In this document: positions 50,453 to 60,200 of the stretch, piece by piece
Numbering within the stretch: position 1 is the stretch's first letter
Layout: each line of letters opens with the position of its first letter
DNA from: Porphyridium purpureum
Lineage: Eukaryota > Rhodophyta > Bangiophyceae > Porphyridiales > Porphyridiaceae
Reading direction: 5' to 3'
Assembly (NCBI GenBank): GCA_008690995.1
Contig: VRMN01000001.1
Span: 3,038,001-3,102,000, forward strand
DNA length: 64,000 nucleotides
Translations under genes and position numbers: made by a program
Notes under the pieces: generated by a model
What the model was told of the DNA's origin: nothing
The model's database searches: none
Seen by the model: only the letters and a program-made list of their open reading frames with translations

Positions 50453-51400
50453 ATGGAAAGCCATGAAATGGAAATGAATGTCCCGCAGGAGAATGCGGCA
50501 TGGATTGAGGCAGCTAATCAGCTGCATGCGCGCATTGCGGGACAGGAGATGATGATGGCACAAGTGCAGGAAGCGAATCGTAACCTCCATGAAATGATGC
50601 ATGTTTTGTTGCGCCAGCAGACCGTGGCGTCTGGGTCTGGTGACAACGATCGTGCCATGGCCGCGTTAATTGGGCGCAGTTTGAGAAAGTTTGATGGTCA
50701 GCGTGACAAGCTCGTTGTCAATGAATGGCTGATGCGAATGAAGAGCGACCTGGATATCTGCATGCCCGCAGATGCTTTGGACTCGCAGAAAGTGATTGTT
50801 GCAAGTCGCTTTTTCGAGAGGGACGCAGCGCTGCTTTGGGCAGCTCGTCCGGAGGAGCAGAGAAAGGGCCTTGCAGAGGCCGGATGGGATGCGTTCGCAA
50901 ACTTCGTGCGCACAGCGTTTGAGCCGCCGCAGGCGCATTTGACAGCGCGCACCAATCTGTATCAGTTGAAGCAAGGGAAAATGACGGTCGCAGAATTTGA
51001 GCAGAATCTCAGGATGACAGCGTTATCAGTTGAAGATGTGACAGATGCAGAACTGAACACCATCTTCACGCTGGGCTTGAAGGAGAAACTGCGTATTGAG
51101 GTGGCCCGTCAGGACACAAGGACCTTGGAAGAATCACTGAAAGTTGCGTTGGCAGCTGAGCAGGTTGCAAAGTTCGGAGGAGATATGAGTCAAGTGATCA
51201 AGAACTCGTCATCGACTCATAGCAGGGCGTTCTCGTCGCATTCTGGTAGCGCACCAATGGATTTGGGAGCCATGGACAAGCGGAAGTCTGGCAAGACCAA
51301 AGTGAAGTGTTACCATTGTGGAGAACGTGGACACATTAAGCCCAAATGCCCTAAATTGAAGGAGCGCTTGGCAGGTGGTCCGCCAGAGCCGGAAAACTAA
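50453..51400 (+). CDS. Ty1/copia Gag
   Basis: This 315-residue Gag starts with a predicted coiled-coil stretch (EAANQLHARIAGQEMMMAQV), followed by a helical capsid-like region (LRKFDGQRDKLVVNEWLMRM, TARTNLYQLKQGKMTVAEFE) and one zinc knuckle, CYHCGERGHIKPKC. It closes with a stop 38 bp before the pol ATG and in a different frame. Pol must therefore be expressed separately or by a recoding or splicing event. The gene looks whole. Confidence 0.85.
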   Translation: MESHEMEMNVPQENAAWIEAANQLHARIAGQEMMMAQVQEANRNLHEMMHVLLRQQTVASGSGDNDRAMAALIGRSLRKFDGQRDKLVVNEWLMRMKSDLDICMPADALDSQKVIVASRFFERDAALLWAARPEEQRKGLAEAGWDAFANFVRTAFEPPQAHLTARTNLYQLKQGKMTVAEFEQNLRMTALSVEDVTDAELNTIFTLGLKEKLRIEVARQDTRTLEESLKVALAAEQVAKFGGDMSQVIKNSSSTHSRAFSSHSGSAPMDLGAMDKRKSGKTKVKCYHCGERGHIKPKCPKLKERLAGGPPEPEN

Positions 51401-51438
51401 GACCTCGAGAGCCAAGACAGGAGGAGATCTCGAGGGGA

Positions 51439-54400
51439 ATGGAGCCTCCTGTAATGGGTGTTGTGGAAGGTGTTGCGCACGAGGGTGCGAGGTCAAGGCT
51501 CTTCTACAAACATGGGAAAGTGAGTGGTTCAAAAATCGACTTCTTGATTGACAGTGGAGCGTCGCATAATTTCCTGGGGTCCCGATTCTTGGACGCAAGC
51601 GTAAAGTCCAGTTGCGATGAATGCATGGTCGAGCTTGCGGGAGGACAGAGAATGAAGGTGCACGGCCCCATTGTGCTTGCGGTGGACCTCGGTTTCTGGA
51701 TAGGGAACGTCGAGTTTTATATCGGTCCCATTCGTATGGATGCCATCTTAGGGTGGAAATGGCTCAAGATGGTGAATCCTAAGATTGATTGGCAGAAGGG
51801 ACTGATGGAAACGAGGCCCGAGGGGAAGGAAATATGCACGTTGGAAAATGTTGAAGAAGTGGTTCCCGAGCTTGACGGGAAAAATCAGAGCGTGGCTGCT
51901 TCGGAACACGAGTTGACTCACATGCCTATGCAAAGAGACTGTGAGACGTGTGTCGTGGCGAAGATAAAGCGACGCCCGGCCCGAAGGCTGGAGAAAGATG
52001 TCAGTGCATTGTCATTCAATGATGAAGTCGGAATTGACTTGGTGGAGCCTGGGCGAAATGTGAAGTCGGTAGATGGTTCAAAGTTTATTTTGACGCATAT
52101 CGACAGAGCCACAGGATGGGTGACATTGGCGGGGCTACGTGCGAAAACCCACACGGCGGTTGCGGACGCTTGGAAAAGTGTGCAAGCCGGGAGAGGATGG
52201 CCGAAGGTTTTGCGAACGGATGATGGGAATGAGTTCAAGGGAGATGTGGGGAGACTGGTGCGTGAACACCTCATAAAGCACGAGGTGGGGATTCCGTACA
52301 GGCCAAACAGTCATGCTGAACAGGAGCGGTTTCACCACACGCTGAATCAGGGAATCCGTGCGAATCTTGTGCAGGCCGGACTCGGGAAGCGTTGGTTCAT
52401 GCACGCCGCGCAGCATTTTGCGTTCATGACGAATAGACTTCACGTGGGCAGGAAGTCTGGAAAGACGCCGTTTGAATTACGACATGGTGAAAAATGGTCG
52501 CCGAGAAATCTTAGTTTGCCATTCGGGTGCAAGGTGGTCTACAAAGATGATCAGCCTGACAATAAGTATGCACCGCGAGGAAAAGTTGGCATTCTCGTCG
52601 GCGTTGGAGAGCATCCGATGGCAATTTTGGTGCTTCCTCGGGATGACTGGACGAGTGAGACCCCAAAAGTAATTCGCACTCAGGATTTTAAGGCATTTAC
52701 CCATGAGTTCCCTTTAAAGGGAATTGAACGAGAGATGGTGAGCCTGAGCCAGCAGGAAGAGTTGCCAGAAGTGGACGAACCATCCGCGGTTGAAGCGGTG
52801 CAGGACTTGGATCGTCGTATCGATGCTCTCAGAGCTAGAGAAGCGGAGCTTGAGAAAGAGATCGAGGCATTGAAAGTGAGAGTGGTTGACGAAGAACGGG
52901 CAGCAGGCACGGGTGGTCCAGTGACGATCCCACAGTTGAACTTAACGGCTTTGCTGAAAACTGGAGCGGCGTTGGCGTCTGAGCAAGGACGAGCCGCGAT
53001 GGAAAAAGAAGTCAAATCCATGCTGAAATTTGGGGTATGGGATGAGAGTCCCTTGACGCTGGAGGAGGCCCGGAGGCAACCTGGTGCTCGTTTCGTACGC
53101 ACACATTTCATTTTCGGTCTGAAATTTGCTGAGATGCCGGAAGAATTTCGCAAGGTGAAGTGCCGCTTGGTGGCCGGGGGAAACAGGATATGGGGGTCCG
53201 ATGGAGCTGCGACGAATGACATTTTTGATTATGAGACGCCTGCTGGTTTGTCAGCTATCCGAATGATAATAGCTGTGGCTGCAATTCTGGGCCTTCAGAT
53301 TGTTAGTTTCGACATCAGCTCGGCATACCTCCATGCGGACCTGTCTGGGCCACCTACGTTTGCATACTTACCGCGTGAAATTTGTGATTCAAAAGACACA
53401 GTAGTCAGGCTGAGAAAGGCGCTGTATGGCTTGCCCAGGAGCGGCTCGGATTTCTCACAAGATGCTCGGAGGAGATTGCAAAAGTTCCAGTGGAAGCTCG
53501 TGCATGGTGAAAAGAATGTGTACGTCCGGAGAAATGCTGCAAGTTCGTCAGTTGCGTTGTTGGCTCTGTACGTGGATGATGGTCTATTAGCCTGTCGAGA
53601 GGAGGAACGCCCAGGAATCATCGAAGAATTGAAACAAGAGTTTCTCATAGAAAAAGCACCAGAACTATTGACGGAAGGAGGATCCTTGAGATTCCTGGGG
53701 ACGAGCATTTCCCTCAAAAATGGGAGCGTGAGTTTGGCGAATCAAGAGTATCAAGATGTGGTCATTCGGGAATTTGAGCAGGATATTAGACGCGTATTGC
53801 GTGCCGTGAAGTCACCATCTGAGAAGCTAGATGGCGAGGAAGTTCTGAATTATCAAGTCATCTGGAAGACTTTGAAAGTAAGAGAACACGTCGGGAGGCT
53901 GATGTGGCTCGCCAGAACGGTTCGACCTGATATTGCGTATGCAGTCGGTATGATTGCCCGGTACGTTGACAAGTGGAATGTGGCAGCAGAAAGGCTGCTC
54001 GTACGAGTCGTGCAGTATTTGAAAACACCTCGGGAAGCATTGGAGTATCACGTGTTGGGGAATCTCAAGGAAGGCATCAGAATGGTGAACATTCTTGGAT
54101 ACACGGATGCTGACTTTGCTGGTTGTCCAGAGAGTCGTGTGTCGACTTCTGGAAGAGCAACGTACTTAGTTGCTGGAGATTACAAGTACCTAGTGGATTG
54201 GTCTTCAAGAAAGCAGCGTTTCGTGAGCTCGTCGACTTCAGAGTCGGAGCTGGCCGCCCTAGAGGAAACTGTGCAACTCTCGTTGTTTCCTGCATTGTCT
54301 TTCTTGCGAAGTATACGTGACGGAGAGTTCTCGGTGATTTTGATGTGTGACAATCAAGCTGTGATGCGAGCAATAGAGATGGGGTACTCGCCAAAGTTGC

Positions 54401-54603
54401 ATCATATGGCGATAACCCGAGCAACAGATTTGGCCTGGTTGCATCAGGTGTGCGAAAAGCAGAAACTTGTGAAACTGGCATTTGTGAAGACGGACGAAAA
54501 TGTGGCGGACTTAATGACCAAGGCCTTATTTCCGGAGGGCCACATTAAGTGCTGGGAGAAGTTACGCGTCCCTCAGACCGGAAGGAGGAGCGTGGAATTT
54601 TAG
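51439..54603 (+). CDS. Ty1/copia Pol
   Basis: A 1054-codon frame in the copia order: protease (FLIDSGASHNF), integrase zinc finger (HELTHMPMQRDCETC), and integrase core with GIDLVEPG, LRTDDGNEF and PNSHAEQERFH. Then come reverse transcriptase (VSFDISSAYLHADL, YVDDGLLA) and RNase H (YTDADFAGCPESRVSTSG, SSSTSESELAAL). A coiled coil rich in Glu, Arg and Leu joins integrase and reverse transcriptase. The frame ends just inside the 3' LTR. It looks whole and begins with an ATG at 51439. Confidence 0.9.
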   Translation: MEPPVMGVVEGVAHEGARSRLFYKHGKVSGSKIDFLIDSGASHNFLGSRFLDASVKSSCDECMVELAGGQRMKVHGPIVLAVDLGFWIGNVEFYIGPIRMDAILGWKWLKMVNPKIDWQKGLMETRPEGKEICTLENVEEVVPELDGKNQSVAASEHELTHMPMQRDCETCVVAKIKRRPARRLEKDVSALSFNDEVGIDLVEPGRNVKSVDGSKFILTHIDRATGWVTLAGLRAKTHTAVADAWKSVQAGRGWPKVLRTDDGNEFKGDVGRLVREHLIKHEVGIPYRPNSHAEQERFHHTLNQGIRANLVQAGLGKRWFMHAAQHFAFMTNRLHVGRKSGKTPFELRHGEKWSPRNLSLPFGCKVVYKDDQPDNKYAPRGKVGILVGVGEHPMAILVLPRDDWTSETPKVIRTQDFKAFTHEFPLKGIEREMVSLSQQEELPEVDEPSAVEAVQDLDRRIDALRAREAELEKEIEALKVRVVDEERAAGTGGPVTIPQLNLTALLKTGAALASEQGRAAMEKEVKSMLKFGVWDESPLTLEEARRQPGARFVRTHFIFGLKFAEMPEEFRKVKCRLVAGGNRIWGSDGAATNDIFDYETPAGLSAIRMIIAVAAILGLQIVSFDISSAYLHADLSGPPTFAYLPREICDSKDTVVRLRKALYGLPRSGSDFSQDARRRLQKFQWKLVHGEKNVYVRRNAASSSVALLALYVDDGLLACREEERPGIIEELKQEFLIEKAPELLTEGGSLRFLGTSISLKNGSVSLANQEYQDVVIREFEQDIRRVLRAVKSPSEKLDGEEVLNYQVIWKTLKVREHVGRLMWLARTVRPDIAYAVGMIARYVDKWNVAAERLLVRVVQYLKTPREALEYHVLGNLKEGIRMVNILGYTDADFAGCPESRVSTSGRATYLVAGDYKYLVDWSSRKQRFVSSSTSESELAALEETVQLSLFPALSFLRSIRDGEFSVILMCDNQAVMRAIEMGYSPKLHHMAITRATDLAWLHQVCEKQKLVKLAFVKTDENVADLMTKALFPEGHIKCWEKLRVPQTGRRSVEF

Positions 54604-55387
54604 GGTTCCGCCCCGAGAGACGCCGTAGGGTTTTGAGTACAAAACCCTAGAAAGTTCTATGATGAAAGATTGTTCGAGAAGCGTGATGATCTCGGACCTG
54701 CGAAATGTTTGTCATTGTCGTTTTGTGTGGCCTTGTGCAAAGGTCAAAGGCCGGCCGAAGCTTCTGGATTCGTTCTTGACGCGCCCTCCCGGCCATTTTC
54801 CGGATACGTGGCCGGCTGTGGTTGCGAGTTGTGGAACGAATCAAAACCTGTGGTGGAAATTCGTCCTGTTGGAGAAATTTGTTCTCCCGTCCTTGCTGGA
54901 AAGAGCAAGGACGAAGGGTATAAAAGGACGAAGGGGCAAGCTGGTTCCCAGGAATTTCCAGGTCAAGGTAGAAGAAGAGGTAAGGGCAAATAGAATAAAA
55001 AGAGAATTGGTTAGTTGGATTGAGGCAGTCGTTGGAAGACTTGGGTTGGATTTGCGGGAGAGGCACGCTAGCGTGTTGTGCGAGCGGATATCGGTCTGGA
55101 GTGTTTTTAAAAAGGCAGCTGGGGTTTAAACGTACCTTCCATCACCCTTCACTTGTCAAGACCGGTCCACTCCCTCTCGTAGTCCCCTATAAGTTGAATT
55201 TTCTGTCCTCTCTTCCTTTCTAGCCACTTTTCTCTGATTGTCCTGCTTGTCCTTCCGTTCGTTTCGGTGTGTCGGTTCGTCGTCGGTTTGTCAGTTTCCG
55301 GGGTGTGGCGGTTTCCAGTTCCTGTTATCGGTGAAGCGGTCCGGTTTTGTTGATTCGGTTACAAAGCAGAAAGGGAGAAATTCCAAG
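54591..55387 (+). repeat. Copia 3' LTR
   Basis: This 797-bp LTR has ends CGTGGAATTT and AAATTCCAAG, near-perfect inverted copies but without the usual TG..CA. The polypurine tract GAAGGAGGAG touches its left end. The TATA box is at 54919. Confidence 0.85.
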
Positions 55388-55392
55388 TTCTT

Positions 55393-55917
55393 ATTCGATT
55401 CTGAACTGTACCTTAAAGCGGCAGGTGCTTCGGAGTCGGGTGTACAGTCAGCTTGAAGGCGTGATCGGAAATCTGGCTCCCCCCGACAGGACCCACCGAG
55501 CACGAAACCAGTTGTTCATGTCCATGCTACATTTGACTCTTCCCGCTGGCTCTCACTCCCAATCGACGACCAACACATTGGCCACGCTCGGCACGGAGCT
55601 TCCGATCTGGTCGGCAGAAACCCATGCACACTATTTTCACGTCCCTTGCGGCTGCCCGACACTAGCATCTATCCACATCCGTGGTCGAACGTAACCACAT
55701 TTTTTCTCGGTTCTCGGTTCTCGGTTCTCGGTTAGCGCCGAGCCATGAAACCGTTTCGACACTGTACTCTCTTCACCAATGTACTGAACTCGTGTGTGTT
55801 GTCGTGTGCGTGTTCTGTGCAAGCAGGTGTGTCCGATGGCTGGTAGAACGGAAGGAGGAAGGGGGAGGCAAGTGTGAGTTGGAGTGGGCCACGCTCGAGT
55901 GGTCGTGCAACCAAGCA
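55393..55917. promoter_or_regulatory. Upstream region of the BSD gene with ACTGTAC motifs
   Basis: ACTGTAC at 55405-55411, GTACAGT at 55442-55448 (facing pair) and ACTGTAC at 55761-55767. A 7-bp repeat (GGTTCTC) occurs about four times at 55703-55732. The reading frame of the BSD gene is open upstream to 55681 but without ATG. Confidence 0.45.
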
Positions 55918-57009
55918 ATGGAGACAGAACAGGACGCTGGTGCTGGGACGGCCTCGTTTCAAGAGGTGGATGGAGCGTCCGATGGACCGCGAGAAGGTGC
56001 GGCGACAGTCAGTGGAGTGGAGGCCGCTGCGGCGCCAGCCGGTAACGCGAACCAAGGCCTGACAGCACCCGAAGCGCGTGTTGACGCGATGGCTGCAACG
56101 CAGGCCGCCGCAGTTGAGTTGCTGGGCTCCTTTAACGAGGCAATGAGCGCGTGGCTTGGACTGGGAGGAGCAAGTGCCGACAAGTCAGCGCCGGACCGAG
56201 CGATCGGTGAGCTGTCGGCCGACGGCCTGGAAACAACGCTGGTGCCCGGGAGCACGGTCGCCGCGCGGGAGCCAGCAGACCCAGACAGTGCCGCGCACAT
56301 GGATCAAGCGGCAACGGAAATTCTTGCTGGCTTCCAGAAACAGTTCGAGGCGCTGACCTCGCAGATGCGATCGTTCAACGCCGAAGAGCAGCGCGAGCTC
56401 CTCAGAAAGCAGAGCGAGGCTTTTCTGTCGAACGCGAGGGGCGCCATCGAGAATTTCGACGCAGAAAAACTCAGGGCGCAGACCAGCCAGTTTCTGGCGC
56501 ACGCGCAAACCGTGGTAGCGAATGAGGGAGCGGATGATCCCCTGGCGAGCGTGGACAGTAGCGAGCTCAAGGCGCCTTGGGATGACCTCGGCGCGGACGA
56601 GCAGCTGTACGCGGAGAAAATGCGCGAAGAGGCCATCAAGCTCGTGGTGGACTGTATCTATTCGAAAAAGTACCGCGAGAAGTTCTTCCTGGGAGAGCTG
56701 GATCTGACGGCGGTAAAGCCGTTTCCGATGACATCCGAGAACCGCATGCGTGCCAAGGGCGCCATGCTGCACGACAAGAATCTGGCGCGTCTTTTCGCTG
56801 GCATGGTGCCAAAGTATATTTCGCACGAGGATGATTTTTGGGCGCGGTACTTTTACAACATGGAGCGCATACTGACCGCTTTGATTGACGGAAAAGGCGA
56901 GATGAAAAAGAGTGAGGAAGATATCCAGGAGGAGAAGGCAATACGCACAGAAGTCTCGGCGGAAAAGAGGCGGGACTGGGATACCGAAATTGATGAAATC
57001 TTCTCCTAG
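55918..57009 (+). CDS. BSD-domain protein
   Basis: The 363-residue product has an acidic, Ala-rich N-terminal half (signalless, low complexity) and a helical region with possible coiled coil at about 125-190 (AATEILAGFQKQFEALTSQM). A BSD domain lies at about 235-312, ending with the family's aromatic signature DFWARYFYN. BSD domains occur in TFIIH p62, synapse-associated SYAP1-like proteins and plant/algal proteins of unknown role; the overall layout here is closest to the SYAP/DOS2 type. The C-terminus is charged (EEDIQEEKAIRTEVSAEKRR). The ATG at 55918 is the first in frame. A likely poly(A) signal is at 57229. The copia element ends about 530 bp upstream. Confidence 0.75.
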   Translation: METEQDAGAGTASFQEVDGASDGPREGAATVSGVEAAAAPAGNANQGLTAPEARVDAMAATQAAAVELLGSFNEAMSAWLGLGGASADKSAPDRAIGELSADGLETTLVPGSTVAAREPADPDSAAHMDQAATEILAGFQKQFEALTSQMRSFNAEEQRELLRKQSEAFLSNARGAIENFDAEKLRAQTSQFLAHAQTVVANEGADDPLASVDSSELKAPWDDLGADEQLYAEKMREEAIKLVVDCIYSKKYREKFFLGELDLTAVKPFPMTSENRMRAKGAMLHDKNLARLFAGMVPKYISHEDDFWARYFYNMERILTALIDGKGEMKKSEEDIQEEKAIRTEVSAEKRRDWDTEIDEIFS

Positions 57010-57326
57010 GCAGTCTCGACGTTGCACTCGTTTCTCGCTGAACTAGCTTTGTACCAATTCCCCCCAAGTCGCCTCATTCGCATAGCTGCGTTGGGCACCT
57101 AAGATTCATGGACGACGAATACTCTAAATTCTTTACCTCGAAATACAGGTCCTCGTAGCAGAAACGAACCAGAATGCATCCACGGGCTCTCAAGCCAGAG
57201 ACGGCCACTATCGGAGGCGTGGAACTGAAATAAAAACTTCAGAAGAACTGCATGGAAGCAAAGGTTGAAAAGGTAAACACACGCAACCTGTAGCAAGTAC
57301 GAGCGCCCCCTTTTCTCCGTCTCGAA
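57010..57326. other. Intergenic between convergent BSD and L17 genes
   Basis: A 317-bp gap with AATAAA at 57229-57234 on the plus strand, fitting the BSD transcript end. Nothing else seen. Confidence 0.5.
57229..57234 (+). terminator. Polyadenylation signal AATAAA
   Basis: 220 bp after the BSD gene stop, in CTGAAATAAAAACTTC. Confidence 0.45.
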
Positions 57327-57782
57327 TTAAACGAGCGAGATTTGGCCCATGGGCGCGTTATCGCCCTTTCGGGGCATGGTCCTTTGAACTCGCGTGTACC
57401 CGCCATTTCTGTCGGCATAGCGCTCCGGCACACCATCGAAGAGGGCCGACACGAGCTCCTTGTCGTAGATGTACGCAAGCGCCTGCCGCCGGGCGTGCAG
57501 GGAGTTGTCCTTGGCGAGCGTGATCATGTGATCCGCGGTCTTGCGCACCTCCTTGCACCGCGCGAGCGTGGTTGTGATGCTTCCGTGTCGGATGAGCTCG
57601 GTGGTGAGCGCGCGAAGCATTGCCTTTCTCTGGTCGGCGGGCTTGTTCAGCTTACGGCCGCGCACGCCGTGTCGCATCATGGTCATGGGCGCCGCGGCGC
57701 CGCACGTCGCTCGGGGCGCGTCCACCGGCGTCGCCACGGCCTTGGTTCCGAAGAACCCGCTCACAAATCCCAGACCTGCCAT
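57327..57782 (-). CDS. rpl17: Ribosomal protein bL17, organellar (probably plastid)
   Basis: The 151-residue product has a bacterial-type L17 domain from about residue 33: [37 protein letters not shown] and [19 protein letters not shown]. It continues to the C-terminal [20 protein letters not shown]17 binds 23S rRNA near the peptide exit tunnel. The first 32 residues ([20 protein letters not shown] and onward) look like a transit peptide; early Phe residues favour the plastid over the mitochondrion (inference). The ATG at 57782 is preferred; an in-frame ATG at 57956 would add a basic stretch with no targeting logic. Confidence 0.85.
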   Translation of the reverse strand: MAGLGFVSGFFGTKAVATPVDAPRATCGAAAPMTMMRHGVRGRKLNKPADQRKAMLRALTTELIRHGSITTTLARCKEVRKTADHMITLAKDNSLHARRQALAYIYDKELVSALFDGVPERYADRNGGYTRVQRTMPRKGDNAPMGQISLV

Positions 57783-58304
57783 CTTCCCGCGCTCGCACCG
57801 CTGTCCCTCCCTCTCTCTGCGTCGCAATGCCCACTTGGCGACTCCAAATCGTTTCTCAATCCCTCTTCCTCCCTCCCGCACCCCTCCCGTACGCCGCACG
57901 CACGTGCACGTGAAAAAAAGGGGCAAGTTTGCGTTCTCATATGAAAACACGCCCATTTACAAGCAAGTGCGCGTTTTGGTTTCGACCTCGTCGAGACCTC
58001 GCTTTCGGACACGCCCGCGCGGCCCAAACATCCTACATGCACAAACTGTACCTCGTCTGATAAATCGCAGCTGTTTTAGTAGACGCATGCCGCGCGCGCT
58101 GCTTGTATCTGCGCTGCGACGGCGCCGTTCCGCGCTTTTGTGATTTTCGCAAGCTGCGTCACTAGGCTATGACTGTACTCGCACGCACCCACGGTGTACA
58201 CCGCCAAGGTGAACCACCATTCAACTGCAGGGATGACAAACGAATGGACAGTGCAGACGTTCGCTCGCGTGCGACGGGTCTGGCCATGTGCATGCACAAG
58301 GACT
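57783..58304. other. L17 promoter region
   Basis: ACTGTAC occurs at 58045-58051 and 58172-58178. No other coding or RNA signal seen in the 522 bp. Confidence 0.4.
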
Positions 58305-59993
58305 CTAGCGCTTCAGCGAGGCGGCTGCCGCGGCGCTGTGCTGCGCCAGCTGCAAGTAGCGCGCGCCCTTGGATTTGGCCACGGGCTGCGACGATGCGCC
58401 GCTGGCTCCGGCCTTTGACTTGATGATGCTGGAATGCGGACTGCCCGGCTGCAACGAGCGAGAATGCTGCGAGCCTGCCTGGCGTCCGCGAGAGACTTCC
58501 GCATTCAGGCGCCCACGTACTGACACCGCTGCCGTCATGCGGTGCCTATCAGTGCTCGTCTGGTGCGAGCTCGCTCGCCCAGACTCAACGTTCTGACTCA
58601 GTTTCACGCTCAGTACCGGTTCATCTGCCTTGGACCCGCACGCGCCGCGGAGTGTGCCGTCCCACGAGCCGTCCCCGCTGCCCAAGTCCATCTCAAGAAT
58701 CTCCGAGACGTCATACAGAATCGCAAGGGTGTCCTTGTTCAGCCCGCTAAATGTAGGCCCTGTTACAAGTTCGTCCAGATTGTACGAAAACGACGAATCA
58801 ACGCAAGGCTCCATCCGGAGCCCAGAGAGCCCGTGCCAGTATCTTGACAATCGTTTCTCAGCCATCTTGAGCTGCTTTTCCTCGCCAGCCAGAACGCACT
58901 TTTCACTTTCGAGCAGTACAAATACCAGTTGTACAAACGCGATGCGCGCAACCCGTGCCACGGCCAGTTTACCTTCCGGTAAGGGTGCGTCAGCGACCTT
59001 TCTGCCCACCCTGTTGAGCATCTCTATGACGTCCTCCGGATCCCATATCAGTGGTGCGCAGACATCCAAAACAAATTGAAAGCTGGTCTGGCGACAACAA
59101 TGAAGCAACGCACTGATCAGCGCGAGCGTCCGATCTGGTTCAAAAAGGGACGGTCGCTGGTGCGTGCCTGTTCTCACATTTTCCCGCTGCCGAGGGTTCA
59201 TATAGCTGCAGACCGCGCCGAGCGTTCCTTGCGCAGCAATGGACAGTGAAGCAGGGAGCGCCCGCACCCACGCGGAAAATGCAACCATATCACCAAGATC
59301 TGCGTCAATGCTTGCCAGTAAGAAGCCGTCAAGGGCCCCTGAATTCAAAGCGACGCCGGTGGCATAGTCTCGATCTTTGTCCAGGGTGCTTTGCTCCTTG
59401 TCAGCCTCCAAAGCAACGGCGCATGCCTTCTGGCCACGCACCACAACGCTGTTCTTATGTTCAGGCACCTTGACCATCACTGCACTTGATGCAGAGCGCG
59501 GTATCAGCAGCGAAAACTCGGGAGAGAAACCCAGGTCAGCTGGGCCTAGCCTCTCGACCACAAGGCAAGACGCTTTGAGCGCAAGGACGCCCGCCAAACC
59601 GATAAACAGGGCATGGTTATTGCCATCTTCTCCGGTGTCGACCACTTCCAAAAGCGTGACTCGTGCCGCTGAGATTTTCGCCACTTCCGGGGAAGGCACC
59701 GATTGCGGATGTGCTTGCTCACGGGTCACCCTTAGTTCTTGCACATTAAAGTCCGGCAAAATCGCACTCGCCTGCAGTTCATGCACGAATGCCAGCGCAA
59801 CATATTCCAAGTGGGTTTCCTCGGTCATAATCTCTTCGTGCGCAGGCGCCCGCATCCGTATGCTTATCCACTCGGTCCCGTGCGGCTGCGGCGGAATGCT
59901 GCTTTGTGCAGGAGCATTCGCAACACCTTCCCGTGACACGCAGCCAGGAATTCGGATCGCGACGGAACTCATCAGTGTGGATTGCTCTGTCAT
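58305..59993 (-). CDS. Unrecognised 562-residue protein
   Basis: This is a long frame with natural composition and no signal peptide or membrane segment. The N-terminal 380 residues look globular (THLEYVALAFVHELQASAIL, KLAVARVARIAFVQLVFVLL, RTLALISALLHCCRQTSFQF). The C-terminal 120 residues are Ser/Gln/Ala-rich and basic, likely disordered. I recognise no family. The ATG at 59993 is the first in frame; another Met seven residues later is possible. It is followed on the same strand by L17 and preceded by the ATAD5-like gene, all three transcribed leftward, with gaps of 522 and 207 bp. Confidence 0.7.
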   Translation of the reverse strand: MTEQSTLMSSVAIRIPGCVSREGVANAPAQSSIPPQPHGTEWISIRMRAPAHEEIMTEETHLEYVALAFVHELQASAILPDFNVQELRVTREQAHPQSVPSPEVAKISAARVTLLEVVDTGEDGNNHALFIGLAGVLALKASCLVVERLGPADLGFSPEFSLLIPRSASSAVMVKVPEHKNSVVVRGQKACAVALEADKEQSTLDKDRDYATGVALNSGALDGFLLASIDADLGDMVAFSAWVRALPASLSIAAQGTLGAVCSYMNPRQRENVRTGTHQRPSLFEPDRTLALISALLHCCRQTSFQFVLDVCAPLIWDPEDVIEMLNRVGRKVADAPLPEGKLAVARVARIAFVQLVFVLLESEKCVLAGEEKQLKMAEKRLSRYWHGLSGLRMEPCVDSSFSYNLDELVTGPTFSGLNKDTLAILYDVSEILEMDLGSGDGSWDGTLRGACGSKADEPVLSVKLSQNVESGRASSHQTSTDRHRMTAAVSVRGRLNAEVSRGRQAGSQHSRSLQPGSPHSSIIKSKAGASGASSQPVAKSKGARYLQLAQHSAAAAASLKR

Positions 59994-60200
59994 GTGACGC
60001 GGCTTCTGCAAGCCAAGTTTGGCCGACTCGCGTTTAGGTTGCCGTGCGTCGGCAACGTAAGCGAGACCAGGCGTTCGAGGACGACGAGGAACCCTTTCTT
60101 ACCGAGGGCGGCGAGAAAAGGAGCTCACGCGTGTGCGGATACCGCACATACAACTTCTGCGCACGTATGGTGACAAGGTGGTCGACCCCGACGCCTCGCT

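Larger units (their letters stand above)
28117..55387 (+). mobile_element. Ty1/copia retrotransposon, interrupted in its 5' LTR by a Ty3/gypsy block
   Basis: The element reads PR-INT-RT-RNaseH on the plus strand and has two 797-bp LTRs (28117-28368 plus 49879-50423, and 54591-55387). By eye they differ at a single position, so the insertion is young. Flanking TTCTT at 28112-28116 and 55388-55392 is the likely 5-bp target duplication. The primer site TGGTATCATCGCCC starts directly after the 5' LTR at 50424, and a purine tract (GAAGGAGGAG) ends directly before the 3' LTR. The two open frames look whole; the only disruption is the nested 21.5-kb block in the 5' LTR. Confidence 0.88.
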
